A stretch of DNA of 53,532 nt from Niastella populi (GCF_002078015.1 NZ_LWBP01000215.1:1-53532); one strand, 5' to 3'; positions 24,841 through 33,474 are shown, numbered from the stretch's first letter. Numbers and translations: made by a program. Notes: generated by a model not told the origin, from the letters alone.

Positions 24841-26352
24841 ATGAAGAAAAACAGGCTCACGCTCTATATTCTGATTGCAATGGTAGCGGGTATAATTGTG
24901 GGTTATCTGATGCACCAGGTAGGAACAGGTCATAAAATAACCTATTCGCCTGTTAAGGATTATACGGGAAAAGATACGATTACGTTGGTTTTGGGCGGTA
25001 ACGAAGTAGTGCAACCCATTGAGGTTGTTAAGGATTCTGCCGCTTTTCGCGCAACGGCCGCTGCGCCCGGCACCTGGGTGGTAGTAGCCAATTCCAGCGA
25101 GGCATACGAAACCAATAAAGACCTGGCGCTTAACAAGATCAAAACGTCGCCAAAACACGGAACGGCCACCGTTACAGCCATTCAGAAGTTTAGTGATAAT
25201 ATTAAATTATTGACTACTATTTTCCTGAGGCTGGTTCAAATGATCATTGCGCCGCTTGTATTTTGTACACTGGTAGTTGGGATCGCCAAACTCGGCGATC
25301 TGAAAACAGTGGGCCGGGTAGGCGGTAAAGCCCTGCTTTGGTTTATTTCAGCATCGCTGGTGAGCCTGCTGATCGGCATGGTGATCGTGAATCTTTCAAA
25401 ACCCGGCAACGCCATTCAGGGAATGGCAGATACAGCCGGAGCCCAGGATCTCATTGGTAAAACACAGGAATTTTCGATGGCCAAATTTGTGGAGCACGTG
25501 TTCCCGAAAAGCGTTATTGAAGCTATGGCTACCAATGAAATACTGCAGATCGTCATCTTCAGTATTTTTTTTGGTGTGGCTATGTCGGCCATAGGGTCCT
25601 ATACAAAACCGGTGTTGCATGCGCTGGATGCCGTAGCCCATGTTATTTTAAAAATGGTGGGTTATGTAATGAACTTTGCACCACTAGGCGTTTTTGGCGC
25701 AATAGCCGCTGTGATAGCGGCCCGTGGGCTGGAAGTGTTTAATTTCTATGGCCAGTACCTGTTCTTCTTTCTGGTAGGTATTGCTGTGCTGTGGGCGGTA
25801 TTGTTATCTGTCGGTTTCCTGATCCTTGGAAAACGGGTAGGCGCTTTATTGAAAAGAATTGCATCGCCCATGCTGGTTGCCTTCAGCACCACCAGCAGTG
25901 AAGCGGTTTTTCCCAAACTTACCGAAGAGCTGGAGCGTTTCGGCTGTAAGGATAAAATTGTTTCATTCATTTTGCCATTGGGTTACAGTTTCAATCTCGA
26001 TGGCAGTATGATGTACATGACCTTTGCCAGTTTGGCCATTGCCCAGGCTTCCGGTATACATCTCGACCTGGGTACACAGTTAACGATGCTACTGGTGTTG
26101 ATGTTGACCAGTAAAGGCATTGCCGGGGTACCCCGCGCATCGCTGGTGGTTGTAACAGCTACCTGCGCCATGTTTAAAATACCACCGGAAGGCATTGCAT
26201 TAATATTGCCCATCGATCATTTTTGCGATATGTTCCGTACCATGACCAATGTAGTGGGCAATGCCCTTGCAACAAGTGTGGTAAGCAAATGGGAAGGCGA
26301 ATTAAAACCAGATGGTGCTGTTCAAAGCGAACCGGTAATGGCTGAAAGCTAG
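24841..26352 (+). CDS. DAACS family dicarboxylate/amino acid:cation symporter with periplasmic insertion
   Basis: A 503-residue transporter of the GltP/DctA fold. TM1 is at about 6-27. Residues about 29-118 form an unusual hydrophilic insertion (PVKDYTGKDT, SSEAYETNKD) between TM1 and TM2, facing the periplasm. The core is complete: AFSTTSSEAVFPKL (hairpin 1), FNLDGSMMYM (TM7, NMDGT equivalent) and DMFRTMTNVVGN (TM8). Compared with GltPh, Asp394, Arg397 and Asn401 equivalents are kept, suggesting an acidic amino acid substrate, but the Asp405 equivalent is Asn, as in proton-coupled GltP/DctA. Expected to import glutamate/aspartate or C4-dicarboxylates. A heptamer array starts directly after the stop. 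Confidence 0.87.
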   Translation: MKKNRLTLYILIAMVAGIIVGYLMHQVGTGHKITYSPVKDYTGKDTITLVLGGNEVVQPIEVVKDSAAFRATAAAPGTWVVVANSSEAYETNKDLALNKIKTSPKHGTATVTAIQKFSDNIKLLTTIFLRLVQMIIAPLVFCTLVVGIAKLGDLKTVGRVGGKALLWFISASLVSLLIGMVIVNLSKPGNAIQGMADTAGAQDLIGKTQEFSMAKFVEHVFPKSVIEAMATNEILQIVIFSIFFGVAMSAIGSYTKPVLHALDAVAHVILKMVGYVMNFAPLGVFGAIAAVIAARGLEVFNFYGQYLFFFLVGIAVLWAVLLSVGFLILGKRVGALLKRIASPMLVAFSTTSSEAVFPKLTEELERFGCKDKIVSFILPLGYSFNLDGSMMYMTFASLAIAQASGIHLDLGTQLTMLLVLMLTSKGIAGVPRASLVVVTATCAMFKIPPEGIALILPIDHFCDMFRTMTNVVGNALATSVVSKWEGELKPDGAVQSEPVMAES

Positions 26353-26471
26353 TTACCGGTTGCCAGGTACCGGATACCAGTTATGGCTACCTGATCAGCG
26401 AGGTGCCCATTAAAGCGGTTGTCCCTGAGGAGAACCCCGGAAACAGGTAAACGGAAACTGGCAACAGTTAC
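26353..26471 (+). repeat. Heptamer array in two inverted arms after the symporter stop
   Basis: Left arm, starting right after the stop: TTACCGG, TTGCCAG, GTACCGG, ATACCAG, TTATGGC, TACCTGA. Right arm at 26437-26471: CCGGAAA, CAGGTAA, ACGGAAA, CTGGCAA, CAGTTAC, which is the inverse vocabulary. About 40 nt separate the arms. The same words occur at 40597-40730. Confidence 0.75.
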
Positions 26472-26518
26472 AAATTGTCAACTTGAATCAAACAGAGATA
26501 AAAAACTCATTAGACTTT

Positions 26519-27493
26519 ATGTTAAAACGACTGATATTTTTATTGTTGAATGTGTTGGCAGTATCCGCAGCAATGGCACAACAGCAAATAAGAATTCAAT
26601 GTACCAATCAGTACGAGACGCCGCTTTCAAAAATAAGCGTAACGGTTGCAGGCCAAACTACCGAGTATACCCCCGATAAAGCCGGGTTTGCCACTATAAC
26701 GGTTCCTGCCGGCGATACCCTTACGATCACCAGTGCCCATCATAAACCGCATAAAATGGCCATCGCATCATTGCGGGAAACTGAGATCATCAACATGGAA
26801 AAACAATTTTCCTGGAAAGACCTGCTGAACCCCATGTTCTATATCGTGTATGGCGGTTTCTTCCTGTTGCTGTTCATCGTTTTTGCTGAAACCGGATTGT
26901 TCGTAGGTTTCTTTTTACCGGGCGATAGCCTGCTGTTCGTGGCCGGTATTTACAGCACCAACCTGGCAGATGACCTGTTCAGAAAATTCGGTATGACGGG
27001 CATACGCCCCGAATGGCTCGATTTGCTCGTTCTGATAGCGCTTATTTCCATTGCCGGTATTTTGGGTAATACCATTGGGTACTGGACGGGAAGAAAAATA
27101 GGCCCCACCATGTTTCACTGGCGCGACCGCTTCCTGTTCAAGAAAAAATATTTGTACGATGCACATGAGTTCTATGAAAAGCATGGCGGCGGCGCTATCA
27201 TCTTCGCCCGCTTTCTGCCCATCGTAAGAACCTTTGCGCCGATTGTTGCCGGTATTGTTGAAATGGATAAAAAGAAATTCTCTTTCTATAATATGATAGG
27301 AAGTATTGCCTGGGTGTTCAGTATGATCATAGCGGGGCACTTTCTCCAAAAATGGATCTTTACACAATTCGATTTCGACCTGAAGAAACATCTGGAAGTA
27401 ATAGTACTGGGTATCGTTATCGTAACTACCGCCCCGGTACTTGTAAAACTGTTTTTTGGTAAAAAGAAAGTTTCTCAACCTCCAACAAACTAA
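26519..27493 (+). CDS. DedA family membrane protein with N-terminal periplasmic beta domain
   Basis: A 324-residue protein from the ATG at 26519; the frame begins 36 nt earlier, but MLKRLIFLLLNVLAVSAAMAQQ is a clean signal peptide. Residues about 25-95 form a small beta domain (CTNQYETPLSKISVTVAGQ, DKAGFATITVPAGDTLTI) of the carboxypeptidase-regulatory/Ig type, which ordinary DedA proteins lack. The DedA/SNARE-associated core follows: FAETGLFVGFFLPGDSLLF, NTIGYWTGRKIGP and ARFLPIVRTFAPIVAG with the conserved Arg. DedA proteins are linked to undecaprenyl-phosphate or lipid flipping. It begins an operon with MFS and GT9 genes 3 and 17 bp apart, so it may serve glycan or lipid export. Confidence 0.85.
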   Translation: MLKRLIFLLLNVLAVSAAMAQQQIRIQCTNQYETPLSKISVTVAGQTTEYTPDKAGFATITVPAGDTLTITSAHHKPHKMAIASLRETEIINMEKQFSWKDLLNPMFYIVYGGFFLLLFIVFAETGLFVGFFLPGDSLLFVAGIYSTNLADDLFRKFGMTGIRPEWLDLLVLIALISIAGILGNTIGYWTGRKIGPTMFHWRDRFLFKKKYLYDAHEFYEKHGGGAIIFARFLPIVRTFAPIVAGIVEMDKKKFSFYNMIGSIAWVFSMIIAGHFLQKWIFTQFDFDLKKHLEVIVLGIVIVTTAPVLVKLFFGKKKVSQPPTN

Positions 27494-27496
27494 CGA

Positions 27497-28717
27497 ATGC
27501 AATCGAAACAAGCTTCTGTTTTCAGCCTGGCAGTGTTGGTAGCTGCCTTAGGCTATTTTGTTGATATCTATGATCTGTTACTCTTTAGCATTATTCGTGT
27601 AAGTTCACTGACCGATCTGGGGCTCAATAAAGACCAGATAGCTTCCGATGGTTTGTTCATCATCAATATTCAGATGGCCGGTTTGCTGATCGGTGGTATC
27701 CTGTGGGGAATTCTCGGCGATAAAAAAGGCCGGTTAAAAGTATTATACGCATCTATCATTTTATACTCTCTCGGTAATATAGCCAACGGTTTTGTGCAAA
27801 CGGTAAATCAATATGCCGCCGTACGGTTCTTAACCGGTATCGGGCTGGCAGGCGAACTGGGCGCGGGTATTACACTCGTAAGCGAGCTTTTGCCAAAAGA
27901 AAAAAGAGGTATCGGTACTTCGCTGGTGGCCGGTATTGGTTTAACAGGTGCAGTAGTGGCCTTCTTTTTTAAAGAGAACTTTCACTGGCGTACCTGTTAC
28001 TTTATTGGCGGTGGCCTTGGCTTCGCGCTGTTGTTTTTGCGGGTGGGTGTACTTGAATCGGGCATGTTCAATTCAATACAGCACAGCAACGTATCGAAAG
28101 GAAACTTTTTTATGTTGATCACCAATGCCAAACGGTTGAAAAAATACCTTTGCAGTATTTTGATCGGGTTGCCTACCTGGTATGTGATCGGTATTCTGGT
28201 TACCTTTTCAAAAGAGTTTGGCGAAAAAATGGGTGTGCAGGGAAAAGTTGATCCTGGAAAGGCGGTCATGTTCTCTTATGCCGCCATTTCCATAGGCGAT
28301 ATTGCGGTAGGTTTGTTAAGCCAGGCGCTGAAAAGCCGTAAAAAGGCCCTGTTCATTTTTTATGGGTTAACCACTATTGGTATTGTGTGGTTCTTTAACC
28401 TGGCCGGGCAACCGGTTGACAGCCTGTATGCCGCCTGTGCATTGCTTGGTTTCGGCACCGGCTTCTGGGCCATCTTCGTAACAATGGCTGCCGAGCAGTT
28501 CGGTACCAATATACGGGCAACCGCCGCTACTACTGTACCTAATATGGTAAGGGGCGCATTGATCCCGATCTCTATTTTGTTCACCTCGCTGCAGAACACC
28601 GCCGGGTATGTGCAAAGCGGCTGGATCACCGGTATAACCGTAATGGTTATTGGCATTGTAGCTGCGTTACTGACAGAGGAAACATTCCATAAGGACCTTA
28701 ATTACGTAGAAGAGTGA
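27497..28717 (+). CDS. Major facilitator superfamily transporter
   Basis: A 406-residue inner-membrane transporter with 12 predicted helices in two halves. The inter-helix 2-3 loop carries the MFS signature as GGILWGILGDKKGRLK, and VRFLTGIGLAGELGAG is the helix 4 equivalent. The pattern resembles metabolite:proton symporters (aromatic acid or sugar type), but the substrate is unclear. It lies 3 bp after the DedA gene and 17 bp before a GT9 glycosyltransferase gene, so the three are probably cotranscribed. The start is the ATG at 27497. Confidence 0.86.
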   Translation: MQSKQASVFSLAVLVAALGYFVDIYDLLLFSIIRVSSLTDLGLNKDQIASDGLFIINIQMAGLLIGGILWGILGDKKGRLKVLYASIILYSLGNIANGFVQTVNQYAAVRFLTGIGLAGELGAGITLVSELLPKEKRGIGTSLVAGIGLTGAVVAFFFKENFHWRTCYFIGGGLGFALLFLRVGVLESGMFNSIQHSNVSKGNFFMLITNAKRLKKYLCSILIGLPTWYVIGILVTFSKEFGEKMGVQGKVDPGKAVMFSYAAISIGDIAVGLLSQALKSRKKALFIFYGLTTIGIVWFFNLAGQPVDSLYAACALLGFGTGFWAIFVTMAAEQFGTNIRATAATTVPNMVRGALIPISILFTSLQNTAGYVQSGWITGITVMVIGIVAALLTEETFHKDLNYVEE

Positions 28718-28734
28718 GTTTGACGCATAGCAAT

Positions 28735-29745
28735 ATGAAAATCTTAATCATCAGATTTAGTTCCATTGGGGATATTGTTTTAACAACACCTGTTATCCGT
28801 TGCCTGAAAAAACAGCTGCCGGAAGCGGAGGTGCATTACCTCACCAAGGCCAGCTTCAAAGCGGTGCTGGAAGCTAACCCCTACATAGATAAACTGCATT
28901 ACCTGCACGATGACCTGCAGGCAGTTATTCCGCAGCTGCAGGATGAGCATTTCGATTATGTGATCGACCTGCACCATAACCTGCGCACCATGCGGGTGAA
29001 AAAAGCCCTGGGCAAGAAATCGTTCTCCTTCAACAAGCTCAATATTCAGAAGTTCATATACACTACCATCAAACTGAATGTGCTGCCCGATGTGCATATC
29101 GTTGACCGTTACCTCGACACGGTAAAATCACTGGGCGTTAAGAATGACGGGCGTGGACTGGATTATTTCATTCCAGAAAAAGATAAGGTTAAAGAAAGCG
29201 ATATTCCGGCGGGCCACCTGGCCGGTTATATTGGCGTGGTGATCGGTGCAGCGCATAATACCAAAAAGCTGCCGGTGCATAAACTGAAAGAGCTGTGTGC
29301 CGCTATTGACCACCCGGTTATCTTACTGGGTGGAAAGGATGACCGGGAGAACGGCGAACTGATAGCCCGTGCCGACCCGCACAAGATCTATAACTCATGC
29401 GGTAAGTTCAATATCAACGAGTCGGCCGATCTGGTGCGCCGCGCCAAACTGATCATTACCCACGATACCGGGTTGATGCATATTGCTTCCGCATTTAAAA
29501 AGCCTGTTATTTCCATTTGGGGAAATACCGTACCGCAGTTCGGCATGTATCCTTATTACGGCACCCTGTCGTCGCAGTTGCCTAAACAACAACTGCCTTA
29601 CGACATTATGGAAGTTAGGCCATTGTACTGCCGGCCCTGTTCCAAAATAGGGTATGATAAATGTCCGCTCGGGCATTTTAAATGTATGGAGAAGATTAAA
29701 ATAACCGACATAGTTACTAATGTGAATCTGCGGATCAGTAAGTAA
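28735..29745 (+). CDS. Glycosyltransferase family 9 (heptosyltransferase-like)
   Basis: A 336-residue GT-B enzyme starting at the ATG at 28735 (MKILIIRFSSIGDIVLTTPV); the frame opens seven codons earlier, overlapping the MFS stop, but this start is the family N-terminus. IGDIVLTTP, IVDRYLDTVKSLG and ITHDTGLMHIASAFKKPVIS are typical GT9 blocks. GT9 enzymes transfer heptose to LPS inner core. The C-terminal Cys cluster (YCRPCSKIGYDKC, KCM) resembles the zinc- or disulfide-bearing tails of some heptosyltransferases. It should act at the inner-membrane face in lipopolysaccharide assembly. It is not EarP, despite also being GT-B. Confidence 0.86.
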   Translation: MKILIIRFSSIGDIVLTTPVIRCLKKQLPEAEVHYLTKASFKAVLEANPYIDKLHYLHDDLQAVIPQLQDEHFDYVIDLHHNLRTMRVKKALGKKSFSFNKLNIQKFIYTTIKLNVLPDVHIVDRYLDTVKSLGVKNDGRGLDYFIPEKDKVKESDIPAGHLAGYIGVVIGAAHNTKKLPVHKLKELCAAIDHPVILLGGKDDRENGELIARADPHKIYNSCGKFNINESADLVRRAKLIITHDTGLMHIASAFKKPVISIWGNTVPQFGMYPYYGTLSSQLPKQQLPYDIMEVRPLYCRPCSKIGYDKCPLGHFKCMEKIKITDIVTNVNLRISK

Positions 29746-29775
29746 GATTTCAATGGCCGCCGGCTTTGTAAGCAT

Positions 29776-29826
29776 AAAGGTGTGCCACACTTCCTCTGCA
29801 TCGAAAGACAAGTGTGGCACACCTTT
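29776..29826. terminator. Long bidirectional terminator
   Basis: A 16-bp perfect stem AAAGGTGTGCCACACT (29776-29791) with AGTGTGGCACACCTTT (29811-29826) and a 19-nt loop. It lies between the converging GT9 and lipoprotein genes. Confidence 0.88.
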
Positions 29827-29827
29827 G

Positions 29828-30331
29828 TTATTTAATAGCTACCAGGTTCTTCTTCCACGACTCGGGAATATCGTTAATGTTATAAATGCGTAATTGATGG
29901 GTGGGGGCGGCTGCTGTTTTAGCGGTGCTTTCGAGTTTTTCGATCACCGCGGTTTGTTTCAGTTTGAACATGGCGCCGGTGGCCGGGTCAACGATCAGTA
30001 AACCTATCAGTCCGCCGAACAAAAAGTTACCTAAATACCAGCCATTGAGCGTGGCGCGTAGTGATACAGATTTAGAGGCAAAACCCTCCTTGCTGATCTG
30101 TATTTCATATATAGCGCTTGTGAAAAATCCGGCCCCCGATTTTAATGTTGCCAGTGCCGGTGTTGTGCCTGTGAATACCTCGCGGCCACGTCTGTCATAA
30201 ATGGTTACTTTGGCGTCGCGTGGTTCTGTGTCAATTGTTACCGGATACTTTGTTTTGCTTACAATGGATGCACATGAAGAAGAGATCGCAATAAGGCCTA
30301 CGATAGTTAGGACCCTGGTTAACGTTAGCAT
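29828..30331 (-). CDS. PEGA-like lipoprotein
   Basis: A 167-residue protein with a lipoprotein signal (VGLIAISSSCASIV; lipid-attached Cys about position 20). The mature part is beta-rich: VTIDTEPRDAKVTIYDRRGREVFTGTTP matches a PEGA-type segment, followed by SAIYEIQISKEGFASKSVSL. A hydrophobic central stretch (GWYLGNFLFGGLIGLLIVDPATG) is typical of a related Bacteroidota lipoprotein family. The final part (IYNINDIPESWKK) is charged. Probably anchored in the outer membrane facing the periplasm; function unknown. It converges on the GT9 gene and shares its terminator. Confidence 0.75.
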   Translation of the reverse strand: MLTLTRVLTIVGLIAISSSCASIVSKTKYPVTIDTEPRDAKVTIYDRRGREVFTGTTPALATLKSGAGFFTSAIYEIQISKEGFASKSVSLRATLNGWYLGNFLFGGLIGLLIVDPATGAMFKLKQTAVIEKLESTAKTAAAPTHQLRIYNINDIPESWKKNLVAIK

Positions 30332-30636
30332 ATTTTGTTTGATTTAAGGGTGTTGACAAACAAAATACACAGAAAAAATAAGTTTCCCATGTTAAGGGAA
30401 ACATAATAAAAGTGGAGCGTAATCGGCTATATATGCCCTTTATTTTGATGGTATTGTATATGTGTTTTTCGCTTAATTCATTTGAAGGTAAAAATTGCCA
30501 GGTGCCCGCCTGACCGGGTTTTCACGGAACTTATCATGGAAAAATATTGTTTAGGTAATGCCTTCCGGCTTGCAGAAGTAATGGGGCGTTTCATGACCCA
30601 AAGCAACGCGGTTCCAGGGAACCTGTTTGCATGGAG
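30332..30636. other. 300-bp gap between two minus-strand genes
   Basis: The part next to 30331 should hold the promoter of the lipoprotein gene. A plus-strand frame (30482 onward) overlaps the next gene in antisense and is not credited. Nothing else is recognised. Confidence 0.4.
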
Positions 30637-31425
30637 TTACTGTATAAATATCTTCTGTACAATATCCCGCTGCCGGTTATCGCCCAACACGCGCACAAAG
30701 CAAATTCCCCTGGCGGCTGTATTCAGCGGAATATCTATTCTGCCTGTATTGCCGTTCAATATCTGTGTTTGTAAAATGCGGCCTTCCATATTTACGATCT
30801 GCAGGGTTCTAAACGAATCGTTCAGGTACAGGCTTACCATACCGCTATTTACAATCGTTGGAAAGATATAATTCTGGGTTGATGTGTTAGCGGCCTGGGA
30901 CAGCATGGGCGAATAATTGAACCGGCCATCCTGTGCCATGATCCTTACGCGATAAAACATGCGGTCGCGCACATTTACCGGGAAATGCCTGAACTCGTAA
31001 ATTCTGCCGTTGAGATAGTTACCGGCAGGCAGCACACCGGCCTGTTGAAAATGGATACCGTCTGTGCTGTATTCGATTTCATATAACTTGAGGTTTTCGG
31101 GCTCCCAGTTGGTGCGCCAGCGTATAACAATGCCGTCGTTGGCAGTTGCTGTCAGGTACAGGTCACGCAGGGTTACCGCATGGGGCAGCCGGGTCATGCT
31201 GTTGTTGCCGTCATAAACATATCGCGTCTTATCTCTGGGATTGATGCTGTTATCGGGGTAATTGTCGTTGGGCATTATCTTCCCCACATTTACAGGAATG
31301 TAACCTGCATTTGACCGAACGGTGGGGGTTTGCGCGAAAGCACGGTTCATTTCCGTTATATTTCCAAGCACTAAAACTGCTGTAATGCAGGCTGTTCTGC
31401 AACTCCAATCGTAAATGTATTTCAT
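30637..31425 (-). CDS. T9SS-exported protein with C-terminal sorting domain
   Basis: A 262-residue exported protein, start set at 31425 (MKYIYDWSC); the frame begins 36 nt earlier. The N-terminus ends in a hydrophobic stretch (ITAVLVLGNI) followed by FAQT, an acceptable signal peptide. The middle has one fibronectin type III-like segment (IVIRWRTNWEPENLKLYEIEY, then YRVRIMAQDGRFNYS). The end, PTIVNSGMVSLYLND to VRVLGDNRQRDIVQKIFIQ, is a type A T9SS sorting domain. Function unknown; surface location expected. It is a lone minus-strand gene upstream of the repeat array at mdh. Confidence 0.8.
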   Translation of the reverse strand: MKYIYDWSCRTACITAVLVLGNITEMNRAFAQTPTVRSNAGYIPVNVGKIMPNDNYPDNSINPRDKTRYVYDGNNSMTRLPHAVTLRDLYLTATANDGIVIRWRTNWEPENLKLYEIEYSTDGIHFQQAGVLPAGNYLNGRIYEFRHFPVNVRDRMFYRVRIMAQDGRFNYSPMLSQAANTSTQNYIFPTIVNSGMVSLYLNDSFRTLQIVNMEGRILQTQILNGNTGRIDIPLNTAARGICFVRVLGDNRQRDIVQKIFIQ

Positions 31426-31600
31426 ACCATACTTTTTTAGAAGTATAAAAATGGTTTGCATGAAATAACGTGTGGCAGGTGGTATTATAGATATATCAAA
31501 TCCGGTGCCGGGTGGGAGAGTGGGATGTTATGAACAATATTGACTAAAGTAGGAACTGTTCAGTGTTGAAGTTGGAAAAGCAGGGGGGGAAGTAAAAAAT

Positions 31601-31698
31601 TAACTAGCTGATGTGATAATTTGATAATGTGATAATGAATACAAAGGGCTGTATTTTACATTATCACATTATCAAATTAGCCAATTATCACATTATTT
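31601..31698. repeat. Octamer array, inverted arms, abutting the mdh stop
   Basis: Left arm in 8-nt register (31601-31640): TAACTAGC, TGATGTGA, TAATTTGA, TAATGTGA, TAATGAAT. Right arm (31659-31698): CATTATCA, CATTATCA, AATTAGCC, AATTATCA, CATTATTT, the last meeting the mdh stop. The loop contains AATACA...TGTATT. A close relative lies between accB and accC (37271-37362). Confidence 0.78.
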
Positions 31699-32626
31699 AT
31701 AAAGTCTTCAATACATCGTTCATATTTCTTACCGCATCGGCGCTTTTGTTGAAGAGCGCTTGTTCTTCAGCATTCAAACCGAAGTCGAGGATCTTTTCCC
31801 AACCGTTTTTACCGATGGTAACGGGAACGCCCAGACAAATATCTTTCTGACCGTATTCGCCATTCAGGCTAACGCAGCAGGTGAACAATTTCTTCTGATC
31901 GCGTACGATGCTTTCTACAAGGGCTGCTCCGGCTGCTCCGGGTGCATACCATGCGCTGGTACCAATCAGTTTGGTAAGGGTAGCACCGCCTACCATGGTA
32001 TCGGCAACTATTTGTTTTTGTTTTTCTTCGCTCAGGAAATTTGTAACCGGTACGCTGTTCCAGGTAGCAAGGCGAATCAGTGGGATCATCGTTGTATCGC
32101 CGTGACCACCTACTACAACCGCATTCAGATCGGCAGGGCTGCAACCCAGGTGCTGGCTCAGTTGATATTTAAAGCGGGCGCTATCGAGTGTACCACCCAT
32201 ACCAATGATCCTGTTCTTTGGCAAACCGGTAGCGGTAAGCGCCAGGTAGGTCATGGTATCCATTGGGTTACTGATAACGATAATGATGGCATTGGGTGAG
32301 TGTTTCAGAATATTTTCGGCAACGCCTCTCACAATACCGGCATTTACTCCAATCAGTTCCTCACGCGTCATACCCGGTTTGCGGGGCAAGCCTGATGTGA
32401 TCACCACTACATCGCTTCCGGCTGTTTTGCTGTAATCATTGGTACTACCGGTAATACGGGTGTCAAATCCCAGTAAGGCAGCAGTTTGCATCATGTCCTG
32501 GGCCTTACCTTCTGCAAAACCTTCTTTAATGTCCAACAATACCAGTTCTTCAACCAGTTCGGCGCGGGCGATATTATCAGCGCAGGTAGCACCCACTGCA
32601 CCGGCGCCTACAACAGTTACTTTCAT
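31697..32626 (-). CDS. mdh: Malate dehydrogenase
   Basis: A 309-residue LDH-like malate dehydrogenase. The Rossmann motif is VVGAGAVGATCAD (4-16), the NAD-selecting Asp is in LLDIKEG, the substrate arginines are in GLPRKPGMTREEL and in NPMDTMTYLAL with the following MGGTLDSARFKY, and the catalytic His is in GGHGDTTMIPL. It interconverts malate and oxaloacetate with NAD in the TCA cycle. The promoter probably uses TATTTTTG (minus strand, 32662-32669). An octamer array begins at its stop codon. The gene is monocistronic. Confidence 0.92.
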   Translation of the reverse strand: MKVTVVGAGAVGATCADNIARAELVEELVLLDIKEGFAEGKAQDMMQTAALLGFDTRITGSTNDYSKTAGSDVVVITSGLPRKPGMTREELIGVNAGIVRGVAENILKHSPNAIIIVISNPMDTMTYLALTATGLPKNRIIGMGGTLDSARFKYQLSQHLGCSPADLNAVVVGGHGDTTMIPLIRLATWNSVPVTNFLSEEKQKQIVADTMVGGATLTKLIGTSAWYAPGAAGAALVESIVRDQKKLFTCCVSLNGEYGQKDICLGVPVTIGKNGWEKILDFGLNAEEQALFNKSADAVRNMNDVLKTL

Positions 32627-32661
32627 CAGAAAAAATTTAAGGTGTTGAGCTAATTTTTGCG

Positions 32662-32669
32662 CAAAAATA
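32662..32669 (-). promoter_or_regulatory. Probable -7 element of mdh
   Basis: On the minus strand TATTTTTG (TAnnTTTG) lies 36 bp before the mdh start. No clean TTTG was found at -33. Confidence 0.4.
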
Positions 32670-32737
32670 GGGCGCGAATAAAGAATATTAATTTTTATTT
32701 ATCGCTTCGGTAGCAATTGTTCCCAAATTCGAAATAG

Positions 32738-33241
32738 CTACTCCTTTTTCCCAAAAGCGGCCAGCAGCTTATCGATCTTTACATTGCCCTCGAAAGTGGT
32801 GACCAGCTCGCCGTTTTTGTCGTATAATGCCTGGTAGGGCAGGCTTTGGATCTTATAAAAAGGGGGCAGAAAAAATTTTGTATCGCGGCCCATTTTAATA
32901 TTGGGGTAGCTGGCGATCTTTTGCGATTTGTAAAACGCCACCATTTCTTCAAAAGGCTGGTAGGTGATCATTATGATCTGGTACTTCTTCAGGTCCTTCA
33001 TCCGCTTTGCCATATCGGCCCACTGGTGTTTGCAATGGTCGCAGTCGGGACTGAAATACATAATAATAGTAGGCTGGTTTTTAAGATTGTCCTTTGTAAG
33101 GTTGGTACTGTCGGCCTGTAAAATAGTAAATGGCGGTACCGTGGGGAACCGTTTGTAGGCCGGACTGTCGGGTGGTAATGTTTGGGCTGATGCCAATTTT
33201 GCCACAAGTAACAGGATAAAAAGGAATAACCGGTTTATCAT
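32738..33241 (-). CDS. Exported thioredoxin-fold protein (TlpA/redoxin-like)
   Basis: A 167-residue protein with a signal peptide (LFLFILLLVAKLASAQ, cleavage near 20). The thioredoxin fold is clear: TIIMYFSPDCDHCKHQWADM carries the redox motif Cys-Asp-His-Cys (about residues 71-74), followed by QALYDKNGELVTTFEG. Expected to work in the periplasm, reducing or moving disulfides, or as a membrane-tethered chaperone; the CDHC centre is unlike classic CGPC. The gene is alone on the minus strand. A heptamer array lies upstream, between it and the divergent blaI-like gene. Confidence 0.85.
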   Translation of the reverse strand: MINRLFLFILLLVAKLASAQTLPPDSPAYKRFPTVPPFTILQADSTNLTKDNLKNQPTIIMYFSPDCDHCKHQWADMAKRMKDLKKYQIIMITYQPFEEMVAFYKSQKIASYPNIKMGRDTKFFLPPFYKIQSLPYQALYDKNGELVTTFEGNVKIDKLLAAFGKKE

Positions 33242-33309
33242 AGCGTATGTTATTTAGGATGAGTGTTTTCCAGGCGCTGCCCGGTGCTTGCCAGCTGTAT
33301 TTTGTATTT

Positions 33310-33344
33310 GCTTTAAGCTTTCGGCTTTAAGCTTTCAGCTGTAT
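33310..33344. repeat. Heptamer array between divergent genes
   Basis: Five 7-nt words: GCTTTAA, GCTTTCG, GCTTTAA, GCTTTCA, GCTGTAT. A related piece, AGCTGTATTTTG, precedes them at about 33293. The array lies between the thioredoxin-like gene (minus) and the BlaI-like gene (plus). Confidence 0.7.
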
Positions 33345-33436
33345 TCCCCTCACATTTATTTTTTTTCAAAAATAACAGTAAATGAACAGGATATAAACCC
33401 GGGTTGGCCATTTAACAAAAAAGATTTGGATAGTGT

Positions 33437-33470
33437 TACGAATAATTCGTAGGTTTACGAAAAGTTCGTA
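33437..33470 (+). promoter_or_regulatory. Twin operators of the BlaI-like repressor
   Basis: Two copies of TACGAA-N3-TTCGTA (33437-33451 with TAA, 33456-33470 with AAG), their starts 19 bp apart and ending 4 bp before the blaI start at 33475. Such paired dyads are typical autoregulatory BlaI/MecI sites, although the half-site differs from the staphylococcal TACA type. Confidence 0.82.
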
Positions 33471-33474
33471 GATA

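Noticed and set aside
26915-27511. 198-residue minus-strand frame
   Set aside because: Antisense to the DedA gene, which has a full set of family motifs.
28735-29745. EarP rhamnosyltransferase to match the Arg32 EF-P
   Set aside because: The motifs (IGDIVLTTP, HDTGLMHIAS) are those of GT9 heptosyltransferases, not EarP, and it is in a DedA-MFS operon.
30482-30871. 129-residue plus-strand frame
   Set aside because: Its second half is antisense to the T9SS protein, and the intergenic first half has no recognisable domain.
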